This document shows, in pieces, positions 17,601-24,838 of a stretch of DNA of 51,558 bases (positions are counted from its first letter, which is position 1; every line of letters starts with the position of its first letter). The notes under the pieces were generated by a model that did no database searches, had not been told where the DNA came from, and saw nothing but the letters and a program-made list of their open reading frames with translations. Both the position numbers and the translations under genes were made by a program. This DNA comes from Saprospiraceae bacterium (GTDB taxonomy: Bacteria > Bacteroidota > Bacteroidia > Chitinophagales > Saprospiraceae). The stretch lies in contig JALHQW010000057.1 of the NCBI GenBank assembly GCA_022841745.1, positions 1-51,558 on the forward strand, read 5' to 3'.

Positions 17601-20021
17601 CTTTGGGACGATGGCATCACCTCGCAAAACCGCACGGCGCTCGCCGCCGGGACTTATGCCGCCACCATCACTGATGCAAACGGCTGCGTGGCTTCTGCTT
17701 CGCAAACGGTCGCACAGCCCTCGGCAGTTTTGACCGCCACGATGACGGCCACTGATGTGGCATGTTTTGGCGCAGCCACCGGCACTGTCCAATTGAGCGC
17801 AACGGGCGGAACGGCTGGCTATACCTTCCTTTGGAACGATGGCAACACCTCGCAAAACCGCACGGCGCTCGCCGCCGGGACTTACGCCGCCACTATCACT
17901 GATGCCAACGGCTGCATGGCTTCTGCTTCGCAAACGGTCGCACAGCCCTCGGCCGCTTTGACCGCCACAACGACGGGCACCGACGTGGCATGTTTTGGCG
18001 CAGCCACAGGCTCGATAGAACTTAACGCAACTGGTGGGACGGCTGGCTATACCTTCCTTTGGAACGATGGCAACACTTCGCAAAACCTGACAGCCCTCGC
18101 CGCCGGGACTTACGCTGCCACCATCACTGACGCAAACGGCTGCGAGGCTTCTGCTTCGCAAACGGTCGAACAGCCCAACCAATTGACGGCTATATCAACC
18201 TCCACCGACGCTGCCTGCAACGAAAGCAACGGCTCGGTCATGCTTGAGGTGGGCGGCGGTGCTTCGCCCTATAGTTTCAACTGGAGCAACGGGGCGACCC
18301 AGCAAAACCTCAGCAACCTCGCCAGCGGGGGCTACTTCGTTACAGTCTCAGACGCCAACGGTTGCACCTTGCAGCAAGCCGCCTCCGTGAATAACCTCGG
18401 CGGCCCAGCAGCGGGGGTTTTGGCGGTGGCAGCCACTTGTTTTGGCGCAGCCAACGGGAGCATCAGCCTGACGGTGACGAGCGGCACGCAACCCTTTAGC
18501 TTCCTATGGAGCAACGGCGCAACGACTCAAAACCTCACAGGCTTGGCAGCAGGCAGCTACGTCGCCTCCATCGTGGACGCCAACAATTGCACGACTGTCG
18601 TATCTGCGCAGGTCGGAGAGCCTGATGCCCTTGCCTTGAGCGCCATTGGCAGCACGGCGCCTTGCGGTGGTAGCAACGCCAGCATTGCGCTGTCGGTAAA
18701 TGGTGGAACATCGCCTTATTCATTTGCATGGAGCAATGGCTCGACGGTGCAAAACCCCACAGGGCTTGCCGCTGGGGAATATGCCGTGACTGTCAGCGAT
18801 GCCAACGGCTGCACGGCAGCAACAATGACTGAAATTGGCCAAACCGAAGCATTCTCTTTGACCCCAAGTGCTATTGCTGTTGCTTGTTTTGGTGGCATGA
18901 CGGGCAGCATCCAGTTGGAAGTGGTGAACGGCACGGCGCCGTTTGGCTTTAGCTGGAGCAACGGCTCGACCACCCAAAACTTGGAAGGGGTCGGAGCGGG
19001 CAGTTATTCCGTCACGGTCACGGATTCCAATGGCTGCACCACGGCTGTTTCACAAAGCATTACGCAACCAATGGCGGCTTTGACCACTACGGCAGCGGCT
19101 ACCAACGTAGCGTGTTTTGGCGCAGCAACCGGCTCGATACAACTGAACGCAACGGGTGGAACGGCTGGCTATACCTTCCTTTGGAATGACGGCAACACTT
19201 CTCAAAACCGCACGGCGTTGCCCGCTGGGAATTACTCGGCTACTGTTACAGATTTCAACGGCTGCACCACTTCCGTTTCACAAAGCATTTCGCAGGCAAT
19301 GGCAGCGTTGACCGCTTCGTCAGCGGCTACCAACGTGGCGTGTTTTGGCGCATCCACAGGCTCAATACAACTGAGCGCTTCGGGTGGAACGGCTGGCTAT
19401 ACCTTCCTTTGGAACGATGGGAACACTTCGCAAAACCGCACGGCGTTGCCCGCCGGGAGTTATTCCGCTACTGTTACGGATGCCAACGGCTGCACGACTA
19501 CCATTTCACAATCGGTGAGCCAGCCCGCCGCTGCCGTTGCGGTGACGGCCACAGCCACGCCTTCCACCTCGGCAAACGACGGCACGGCCACTGCCAGCGG
19601 AACGGGTGGTACTCAACCATACAGCTTTGCCTGGAGCAATGGCATGACGGGAAATGAACTGGAGGACTTGGCCCCCGGCACCTACACCGTCACCGTGTCG
19701 GACGCCAACGGCTGTACCTCGACGGGCAGCGTGGTGGTGGAACTGAGCAATGCCGCCGGCGACGTGCTGAATGGCGTGGGCTTGAAACTGTACCCGAACC
19801 CCGCCTCGGAGCTTATCGTGCTACAGGCGCAGGGCATCTTGCGCAGCGACCTGAAACTTCGGCTGGTGAACGCCGCCGGACAGGTGCTGCTGGAAAAGGA
19901 TTTCTATCAGGGCAGCACCATTTGCCACCTCCAAACGGATACGCTGTACGACGGGGTCTATTTCTTGTCGGTGGAAGACGGTAGGGCGGTGCAGACTTTT
20001 AAGGTAGTGATTATGCGGTAA
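14676..20021 (+). CDS. giant sulfatase-YHYH-SprB repeat-T9SS surface protein
   Basis: A 1781-residue exported protein. The signal peptide ends near AIAQ. A sulfatase domain (about 22-445) has IADDLGTDYLG, the formylglycine motif CSPTR with Cys71, HSPFHLP, FVGDNGNP and SHAKGTVYQYG. A YHYH domain (about 450-790) contains GNYHHHQNP, PIYGAYGF and TPEYPNGIYCYF. Twelve SprB-type repeats of about 76 residues (about 795-1690) follow, then a T9SS domain (LKLYPNPASELIVL, ending FKVVIMR). It should sit on or leave the cell surface and desulfate a polysaccharide, with SprB repeats possibly mediating adhesion. Fusion of these domains is unusual. A stand-alone paralogue of the YHYH part lies directly downstream. 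Confidence 0.85.
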   Translation: MKKLNSLFLTLYLFATAAIAQQNVVLIIADDLGTDYLGFYENSGDTAAMPNLRRLVENGVRFTNATANPVCSPTRAGILTGRYSFRTGVGDAVGGTGSSGTLSLTEKTIPLLLEQYQPNIAKANIGKWHLHSGMPTSNYNNPNLLGYDHFEGSFTGVLPDYYNWTKVTNGTASAVTTYATTETVNDAIAWTTAQAANPFFLWLAFNAPHSPFHLPPAGLHSYTNLSGTAQHITQNRELYYKASLEALDHEIGRLLDALEANGQLDDTDIIFVGDNGNPGQVAQNGLTSHAKGTVYQYGTRVPFIVSGPSVANPGRSSNALVNTVDLFATIQELFGNTGWASQIPTDKPVDSRSLLPVLQNECGAQRAWSFTEIFKTTPDGDDAKAIRNQKYKLLTFDVDGHEEFYNLLTDPNETNNLLATTLNAEAQANYNFLSNEMVQLLGNPDNPIVSAWLRNVTGIMGRHYVAGNSTPINDNALANVQSVQYSTNWVYVDATGIPAYITGPFQDGNPSFATEQTGYFRFPLNPLQNTGTPTATTAGNIGAFINGVALFDYRDGVSWNPNTNALCGGPGNPPCPGGMGATQAWNRDAIPAEMDGFDCAKAHPANGNYHHHQNPSAFDLDLVVVSDVCDLYPSDGLYVIDETVHSPLIGFAYDGFPIYGAYGFKNNDGTGGITRIRSGYQLRNITVRTHHANGTDVADGPPISATYPLGYFREDYEFITHTEPEYLDVHNGRFCVTPEYPNGIYCYFATVDANWNSAYPYAVGPTFYGVRSASKVTTINESVTTYNGLPLAATTAVCNVKCFGAATGEITLSVNGGNAPYTFNWGGGITTQNRSGLAVGSYTVTITDATGQTTMQTATVSQPTSGVSAAAVASPVACFGAATGAIQLTTTGGTASYTFLWNDGNTDEDRTAIVAGSYTVTVTDAEGCTTTASQTVAQPMAALAASTTATSVACFGEATGAIQLSATGGTAGYTFLWDDGITSQNRTALAAGTYAATITDANGCVASASQTVAQPSAVLTATMTATDVACFGAATGTVQLSATGGTAGYTFLWNDGNTSQNRTALAAGTYAATITDANGCMASASQTVAQPSAALTATTTGTDVACFGAATGSIELNATGGTAGYTFLWNDGNTSQNLTALAAGTYAATITDANGCEASASQTVEQPNQLTAISTSTDAACNESNGSVMLEVGGGASPYSFNWSNGATQQNLSNLASGGYFVTVSDANGCTLQQAASVNNLGGPAAGVLAVAATCFGAANGSISLTVTSGTQPFSFLWSNGATTQNLTGLAAGSYVASIVDANNCTTVVSAQVGEPDALALSAIGSTAPCGGSNASIALSVNGGTSPYSFAWSNGSTVQNPTGLAAGEYAVTVSDANGCTAATMTEIGQTEAFSLTPSAIAVACFGGMTGSIQLEVVNGTAPFGFSWSNGSTTQNLEGVGAGSYSVTVTDSNGCTTAVSQSITQPMAALTTTAAATNVACFGAATGSIQLNATGGTAGYTFLWNDGNTSQNRTALPAGNYSATVTDFNGCTTSVSQSISQAMAALTASSAATNVACFGASTGSIQLSASGGTAGYTFLWNDGNTSQNRTALPAGSYSATVTDANGCTTTISQSVSQPAAAVAVTATATPSTSANDGTATASGTGGTQPYSFAWSNGMTGNELEDLAPGTYTVTVSDANGCTSTGSVVVELSNAAGDVLNGVGLKLYPNPASELIVLQAQGILRSDLKLRLVNAAGQVLLEKDFYQGSTICHLQTDTLYDGVYFLSVEDGRAVQTFKVVIMR
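17059..19740 (+). repeat. twelve tandem 228-bp SprB-repeat units
   Basis: Repeats of about 228 bases within the giant sulfatase gene. Each encodes a variant of VACFGAATGSIQLSATGG, GYTFLWNDGNTSQNRTAL and AAGTYAATITDANGC. Units 3, 4, 5, 10 and 11 are very similar at DNA level, whereas units 6, 8 and 12 are divergent (CNESNG, CGGSNA, TPSTSANDG). The pattern shows recent duplication or gene conversion within a coding array. SprB repeats are known from the gliding adhesin SprB of Flavobacterium. Confidence 0.85.
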
Positions 20022-20145
20022 ACGGCGGGGCGGGGTCGGGTTCATCCATTTTTAGCTTTCTGAAAATAATTTCAAGGATGTACGAAGGATTTTGCTCAAC
20101 CCGTCGTCCAACACCAAAATCAGTTATTCTTAATTCAATCTGATA

Positions 20146-21519
20146 ATGAAAAAAATTCAACTTTCCCTGTGGCTACTGGCATTTACCATGCAACTGAATG
20201 CCCAGACCAACCCTGCCATCACTTCGTGGATTCTCAACACCACCGGGCTGATGGGACAGCACTATCTAGCGGGTAATTCTACCCCTATCCAAGACAACGT
20301 GCTGGCCAACGTGCAGTCTGTCCAATACTCAAACGACTGGGTGTATGTGGACGCAACAGGAATTCCGGCCTACATCACTGGGCCATTCCAAGATGGCAAC
20401 CCATCGTTTGCCTCCGAGCAGACGGGCTTTTTCAAGCTGCCACTCAACCCGGTGGAAAATACGGGCACCCCAACAGCCACTAACCCCGGCAATATCGGCG
20501 TCTTCGTCAACGGTGTGGCACTGTTCGACTGGCGGGACGGCGTGGCTTGGAACCCCATCACCATGACCATCTGCGGCGGGCCCGGTAACCCACCCTGCCC
20601 CGGTGGCATGATGGCACAACATGACTGGAACCGGGATGCCATACTTGCCGAGCGGGCTGGCTTCGACTGTGCCAAGGCGCACCCTGCCATGGGCAACTAC
20701 CACCACCACCAGAACCCCTCGGCCTTCGACCTCGATCAAGTGGTGATTTCTGATGTATGCGACCTATACCCCTCCGATGGGTTGTATGTCATTGACGAAA
20801 CGCAGCATTCGCCGCTCATCGGCTTTGCCTACGATGGCTTCCCGATTTACGGGGCTTATGGGTTCAAGAATACTGACGGCACCGGCGGCATCACCCGCAT
20901 CAAATCAGGCTACCAAAAGCGCAACATCACCGAGCGCACCACTTCCCCTACGGGTGCAAGCGTTGATGTTGGGCCGGTCATCAGCACGACGTATCCACTT
21001 GGCTATTTCAAGGAAGATTATGAGTTCGTTGGCGGTGCCGACCCCGATATTTTGGATGTGCACAATGGTCGCTTTTGCGTGACGCCGGAATACCCCAACG
21101 GTATTTATTGCTACTTCACCACCGTGGACGAGAATTGGAATTCTGCCTACCCTTATGTGGTCGGCCCGACGTTTTATGGGGTAAGGAGCGGCTCGAAAGT
21201 CACAGCTATTAGCGAGACGGTGACGACTTACAACCCATCTTCTGCGGTATCGGAAAATAGGCTTGAAAACATCAAGACCACCATTTACCCAAACCCTTCG
21301 AACGATTTCATAGCCGTGCAAATAGAGGGGCTGCTGAAACAGGAACTGACGCTCCAACTGTGCGACATGAACGGTCGGCAACTGCAACAGTCCAGCATCC
21401 AGCCGGGCAGCACCATTGGCTATTTCGATACCCGGACACTGTATGCTGGGCAGTATGCTGTGGTGCTAAAAATGACTGGCCAAGTGGTTGGGAGCAGTTT
21501 GGTGGTTTTGCAAAACTGA
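20146..21519 (+). CDS. YHYH-domain protein with T9SS sorting domain
   Basis: A 457-residue exported protein with a signal peptide ending near LNAQ. Residues 20-365 are a YHYH domain nearly collinear with residues 450-790 of the upstream giant sulfatase: the pairs NSTPIQDN/NSTPINDN, YVDATGIPAYITGPFQDGN, NYHHHQNPSAFDLD and PLIGFAYDGFPIYGAYGF are conserved. The C-terminus is a T9SS domain (IYPNPSNDFIAVQIEG, ending GSSLVVLQN). The YHYH family has a conserved His-rich motif of unknown role. A copper- or metal-related or sulfated-glycan role is speculation. It arose by duplication of, or donation to, the neighbouring gene. The start follows a 124-bp spacer. Confidence 0.8.
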   Translation: MKKIQLSLWLLAFTMQLNAQTNPAITSWILNTTGLMGQHYLAGNSTPIQDNVLANVQSVQYSNDWVYVDATGIPAYITGPFQDGNPSFASEQTGFFKLPLNPVENTGTPTATNPGNIGVFVNGVALFDWRDGVAWNPITMTICGGPGNPPCPGGMMAQHDWNRDAILAERAGFDCAKAHPAMGNYHHHQNPSAFDLDQVVISDVCDLYPSDGLYVIDETQHSPLIGFAYDGFPIYGAYGFKNTDGTGGITRIKSGYQKRNITERTTSPTGASVDVGPVISTTYPLGYFKEDYEFVGGADPDILDVHNGRFCVTPEYPNGIYCYFTTVDENWNSAYPYVVGPTFYGVRSGSKVTAISETVTTYNPSSAVSENRLENIKTTIYPNPSNDFIAVQIEGLLKQELTLQLCDMNGRQLQQSSIQPGSTIGYFDTRTLYAGQYAVVLKMTGQVVGSSLVVLQN

Positions 21520-21623
21520 TTTTTGAGAACCATGAGGCATCCTGAATTTTTTAGGGTGCGGTTATAAGAAACGGGTGCAAAGGGGAGTTTTCTGAGGAAC
21601 CCCAGCGTTTGCGCCCATAAAAA

Positions 21624-21665
21624 TAATGGCGGTGGCATCTTCGATGCTGCCGCCGTTGTTTTTTC
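21624..21665 (+). terminator. intrinsic terminator after the YHYH gene
   Basis: A GC-rich stem (GGCGGTGGCATC with GATGCTGCCGCC, two wobble pairs, tight TTC-type loop) is followed by GTTGTTTTTTC on the + strand, about 105 bases after the stop codon. Confidence 0.7.
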
Positions 21666-21811
21666 TGGATTTCCGATGAACTGCCGCTGTCATCGCTTTA
21701 GTCCAGACTTCAAATGGTCGGCATCATGGATGGATACTTATCATGGAAACAAAACGAAAGGAGGTAATTTGTACAATTGCGTTTGTCGCATTTTCCATGT
21801 TTCACTTACAC

Positions 21812-21850
21812 CACAAAAAAAGGAGCTACGCAAAACCTGCGTAACTCCTT
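21812..21850 (-). terminator. terminator of the disrupted tRNA-Pro gene
   Basis: Arms 21820-21832 and 21838-21850 (AAGGAGCTACGCA and its near-complement) form a 13-bp stem with one wobble and a 5-base loop. On the minus strand it is followed by a run of seven T. It lies 12 bases beyond the tRNA 3' end, so it is the original terminator of that tRNA gene. Confidence 0.7.
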
Positions 21851-21860
21851 GATAATCAAT

Positions 21861-21905
21861 GTCGGGGTGACAAGATTTGAACTTGCGACCACACGCCCCC
21901 CAGAC
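21861..21905 (-). other. tRNA-Pro(GGG) 3' fragment, putative integrase attachment site
   Basis: On the minus strand the sequence gives the anticodon loop CTGGGGG, anticodon-stem 3' half GCGTG, variable loop, T arm GCAAG-TTCAAAT-CTTGT and acceptor 3' half CACCCCGA. The 5' half of the tRNA is absent: bases before the loop (CGGGT) do not pair with GCGTG. A tRNA 3' end standing next to a tyrosine recombinase gene is the classical attachment-site remnant. It is not a functional tRNA. Confidence 0.75.
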
Positions 21906-21990
21906 CCGAAAAACAACCATATTGTTTCTTGTTGTTGTTTTATTTTTTTATCTAACTATAAGAAAATCAAGTATTTATTTTTTATTTGCA

Positions 21991-21998
21991 TACTTTTG
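21991..21998 (+). promoter_or_regulatory. possible integrase -7 element
   Basis: TACTTTTG fits the Bacteroidota TAnnTTTG consensus about 100 bases before the integrase ATG, in a strongly AT-rich stretch. No convincing TTTG at the usual distance upstream was found. Confidence 0.3.
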
Positions 21999-22099
21999 TT
22001 TATTTTTGCTTTCGGTTGTTTAGCCATTCTGCTTACTTTTTGCTTACTTTTTTTCGACCGAAAACATAAAACACCATGTTGCAAACCACGTAGAAAATC

Positions 22100-23314
22100 A
22101 TGCCTTTCAAAAACCGGAAGCTGAAAAACGGGGCTTATCCGGTTGTCCTCCAGGTCATGTTTTTGCGGAAGCCCAAGCGGTTCACCTTGGGTAAAAATCT
22201 CTGGTGTTTTGAGGCCGATTGGAACGAAGCGGCTGGCACTTTCAAGAAATCGACAGAAAACTACCGGGAGAAAAACGCCATCCTCGACAAGGTAAAGCAC
22301 AGGGTGAACGAAATCCTTTTCGAGTTTGAGCGGGACAAGCAGCCCTTTACCTTCGAAGCTTTTGAGGACAAACTGACGGGCAACGAAAAGAAACAAGTTT
22401 ACTCGTCTTTCGATAAATTCCTTGCTACATTGGTGGATGAAATGCGGGCACAGTCGAAACTCGGCAATGCCAAGATTTACAACGACTTCGGGGTGGCATT
22501 GAACAACTACCGCTCGACTTCTAAAATCGTCCTATCCGACATCAATTACAATTTCTTGAAAGGGTTTGAAACGCACCTCTACAAACGGGGCTGCACGGGT
22601 GGCGGCATTCACCACTATATGCGTACCCTCCGGGCGATTTTCAACGAAGCTATTCGTCGGGGGCTGGTGTCGAAGGACTTTTACCCGTTCAAGAGCCAAC
22701 TCAACCCGAATGGCTACTCGCTGATGAACCTGAAATCGGAGGCGGCGCCACGTGCGGTTTCACTGGAGGATATCGAGCGCATCAAGCGGTTCGATGTTAC
22801 GAGCTATCCGAACTTAAACCTGCCCTGGAAGGTGTTCTTGTTTTCCTACTATGCCTTCGGGCTGAACTTTGCAGACCTGGTTGTTTTGAAAAGGTCGAAT
22901 ATACAGAACGGACGCATCGTTTACCGCCGGGCAAAGACGGGCAAGGAATACTCCGTGGCCATCACTGAACCAATGCAGGCGATTTTGAGTGAATTTGCCA
23001 GAAAAGATAGTATTTTCCTTTTCCCGTTTTTGACCGAGTCAATTCACCAAACCCCATTACAGATTATGAACCGCAAGCACAAAGTGTTGAAGCAAATCAA
23101 CGATGGGCTGAAGGTGATTTCAGGTTTGCTAGACCTACCTGCTTCGCTGACGACTTATGTTGCTCGCCACACTTTTGCAACCACTTTGAAGGACAAAGGC
23201 GTGAACGTTGCCATCATTTCCGAGTGCCTTGGCCATGCCGACTTGAGTACCACACAAGCCTACCTGAAAAAATTCGAGCAGTCAAAATTGGATGAAGTGG
23301 CGTCGCTGCTTTGA
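22100..23314 (+). CDS. tyrosine recombinase / integrase of a tRNA-integrating element
   Basis: A 404-residue Bacteroidota-type phage/ICE integrase. An N-terminal arm-binding region (PVVLQVMFLRKPKRFTLG, then a helical spacer) is followed by a SAM-like core-binding domain (about 105-215: KFLATLVDEMRAQSKLGNAKIY) and a catalytic domain (about 220-404). Box II is TTYVARHTFATTLKDKG with the Arg near residue 354. LGHADLSTTQAYL carries the nucleophilic Tyr near residue 388. The first catalytic Arg (normally GLR) is replaced: the sequence reads YAFGLNFADLV. Loss of Arg I is known in IntDOT-like enzymes, so activity is still possible. It lies next to the tRNA-Pro fragment it probably targeted. Confidence 0.9.
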   Translation: MPFKNRKLKNGAYPVVLQVMFLRKPKRFTLGKNLWCFEADWNEAAGTFKKSTENYREKNAILDKVKHRVNEILFEFERDKQPFTFEAFEDKLTGNEKKQVYSSFDKFLATLVDEMRAQSKLGNAKIYNDFGVALNNYRSTSKIVLSDINYNFLKGFETHLYKRGCTGGGIHHYMRTLRAIFNEAIRRGLVSKDFYPFKSQLNPNGYSLMNLKSEAAPRAVSLEDIERIKRFDVTSYPNLNLPWKVFLFSYYAFGLNFADLVVLKRSNIQNGRIVYRRAKTGKEYSVAITEPMQAILSEFARKDSIFLFPFLTESIHQTPLQIMNRKHKVLKQINDGLKVISGLLDLPASLTTYVARHTFATTLKDKGVNVAIISECLGHADLSTTQAYLKKFEQSKLDEVASLL

Positions 23315-23420
23315 TTGCCTTGCCCATTATGTAGCATCCTGTGTTATTATGGATTTGCCCGTCCGGCAAGCCTGCCAGTAGCTTTGCAGTAATTTTTTTC
23401 ATCATCTAAAATGTAAAGCT

Positions 23421-24221
23421 ATGGCAAGACAAAAAGGGCTAATCAAGTACGTCGGTACCATCGGTGATGTCCGGCACTTTAAAATCAAGGGCGAGAAAGG
23501 CTACTTCGCCGGGCTGGTGGGTGGGCCGACTGCCGAGCAGGTGCTGACTGGCGACGAGTTCAAGCGGACAAGGGAGAACATGGCAGAGTTTGCCGGATGT
23601 GCGAGTGTCGGCAAGGCCATCCGCACGGCGTTCAGCCCCTTGAAGCACATGTTCAGCAGGCGGCTCACCGGGACGCTCATGGCGGTCGTCAAGAAAATCA
23701 ACTTGGAGGATGGCTCCGAGGCACGTGGACAGCGGGCAATCCTCCTCACCCAGGTGCCACAGTACCTCGAAGGCCTGGATTTCGACCCCAGGTTGTCGCT
23801 CACTTCCGTTCTCCGGATTCCGTTCACCTTGACACCGCTGGCGGCAAGAATCGGTTCGACACTCGCCGTTCCGATTTTCCAACCACAAAACTTCCTGAAC
23901 GTGCCAAACGGTGCGACCCATTTCAGGTTGTTCAATGCAGTCTCGGCCATATCCGACTATGTGTTCAACGCCGAGGCCAGTGCTTATGAGCCGAAGGTGG
24001 CTGACCAGAACGGTGTTTCGGGAATGGCATACACGGATTACCTTGATGTGAAGGTGGCGACTGAAGCAATCAGCCTTGAGGCAAAGCTCCTGAACGACCT
24101 GGAGCCGTCCGCTGATGTGGCCGTGCTGAACGCCGTCGGCGTCGAGTTTTTCCAGAAGGTCGGCGACAACTTCTACCTGTTCGCCTCTGGCAATGCGATG
24201 CAGTTGGTAGACGTGTTCTGA
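23421..24221 (+). CDS. conserved Bacteroidota protein of unknown function (MARQKG family)
   Basis: A 266-residue soluble protein starting MARQKGLIKYVGTIGDVRHF, then KGYFAGLVGGPTAEQV and FKRTRENMAEFAGCASVGKAIRT. The middle and end are beta-rich (HFRLFNAVSAISDYVF, VGDNFYLFASGNAMQLV). Similar small proteins with this N-terminus recur in Bacteroidota genomes, to my knowledge without a known role. No signal peptide is seen. It has its own intrinsic terminator and is followed by a two-helix membrane protein. The position beside the integrase suggests element cargo. Confidence 0.7.
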   Translation: MARQKGLIKYVGTIGDVRHFKIKGEKGYFAGLVGGPTAEQVLTGDEFKRTRENMAEFAGCASVGKAIRTAFSPLKHMFSRRLTGTLMAVVKKINLEDGSEARGQRAILLTQVPQYLEGLDFDPRLSLTSVLRIPFTLTPLAARIGSTLAVPIFQPQNFLNVPNGATHFRLFNAVSAISDYVFNAEASAYEPKVADQNGVSGMAYTDYLDVKVATEAISLEAKLLNDLEPSADVAVLNAVGVEFFQKVGDNFYLFASGNAMQLVDVF

Positions 24222-24265
24222 TTTTACTGCCCGCAAGGGTACGGTTTGCACAATGGTTTAATCGG

Positions 24266-24297
24266 GGGCATGGGGCAACGAAGCCCATGCCCTTTTT
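24266..24297 (+). terminator. intrinsic terminator after the MARQKG-family gene
   Basis: Stem GGGCATGGG (24266-24274) pairs perfectly with CCCATGCCC (24284-24292) and is followed by TTTTT. It separates the upstream gene from the small membrane-protein gene, which begins only 26 bases later and must be read by leak-through or from a promoter within this spacer. Confidence 0.75.
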
Positions 24298-24322
24298 CAT
24301 CCAAATCAAAATTTATCAGCTT

Positions 24323-24550
24323 ATGAAAACTGAAAAAATGTCTGTGCTGGAGCGGGCTTCTGCTCCGACTCCGAAGTTCTTCAAAACCATCCGCAATTGG
24401 GGGCTTGTCCTGGGGGCGCTCGGCGGCACTTTGGTTGCTGCGCCCGTTGCCCTGCCCGCCTGGTTGTTGGTCGCCGCAAAAGCATTGATTGTCGCTGGCT
24501 CGGTGGCTGCGGGCGTCAGCCAAACGGCAGTGAAAGGTGGCGACGAGTAA
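24323..24550 (+). CDS. small hydrophobic membrane protein
   Basis: A 75-residue protein with a charged N-terminus (MKTEKMSVLERASAPTPKFFKTIRN) and two hydrophobic segments (GLVLGALGGTLVAAPVALPA and WLLVAAKALIVAGSVAAGV) that would form a hairpin in the inner membrane. Holin-like size and topology are notable but there is no lysin nearby, so a holin role is not claimed. It usually seems to travel with the MARQKG-type protein. The ATG at 24323 is preferred to an upstream frame extension that runs through the terminator T tract. Confidence 0.65.
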   Translation: MKTEKMSVLERASAPTPKFFKTIRNWGLVLGALGGTLVAAPVALPAWLLVAAKALIVAGSVAAGVSQTAVKGGDE

Positions 24551-24586
24551 AGCGTGTTTTTGGATATGTTCATGGGATTATTTTGG

Positions 24587-24616
24587 AAGCCTGGGCGATG
24601 AGCCTGGGCTTTTTTG
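24587..24616 (+). terminator. intrinsic terminator after the small membrane-protein gene
   Basis: AGCCTGGGC (24588-24596) pairs with GCCTGGGCT (24602-24610) including two G/T wobbles, with a 5-base loop and six T following. Confidence 0.7.
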
Positions 24617-24692
24617 TTGCTACTCCTTCAAAAAAGTACAATTATGTATGGTTCATATTTGGGACAAATAGGACTTATCCATTCTTTAAGTC

Positions 24693-24743
24693 ATTTCTCA
24701 ATTCTACGGCTATCAAATAAAGTCAGCCGTAGAATTGAGAAAT
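24693..24743. repeat. perfect 19-bp inverted repeat
   Basis: Arms 24693-24711 (ATTTCTCAATTCTACGGCT) and 24725-24743 match perfectly around a 13-base loop. It lies between two terminator-separated units, about 95 bases upstream of abiEi. No T run follows closely, so a protein-binding or recombination site is as likely as a terminator. Confidence 0.65.
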
Positions 24744-24788
24744 TGGCGGTTATTTTAGCTTTTCTTTCAAATAAAATTTTGTTCAAGT

Positions 24789-24838
24789 TTTTGTAAAAAC
24801 TACTGCTTTTATCTACTTTAGCAGTAGATTTTACAAAA
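24789..24838. promoter_or_regulatory. abiEi promoter overlapped by an 18-bp palindromic operator
   Basis: Arms 24789-24806 (TTTTGTAAAAACTACTGC) and 24821-24838 are complementary at 17 of 18 positions, with a 14-base spacer. The left arm starts at a TTTG-like -33 element, the spacer contains TACTTTA at the -7 position, and the right arm ends on the A of the abiEi ATG. AbiEi antitoxins are known to repress their own operon by binding inverted repeats, so this is the likely autoregulatory site. Confidence 0.7.

Noticed and set aside
17059-19740. Regular 228-bp repeats considered as a CRISPR-like array
   Set aside because: They are in frame, encode SprB domains and have no short repeat/unique spacer structure.
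24323-24550. Holin function for the two-helix membrane protein
   Set aside because: Topology fits but there is no endolysin, spanin or phage structural gene nearby.
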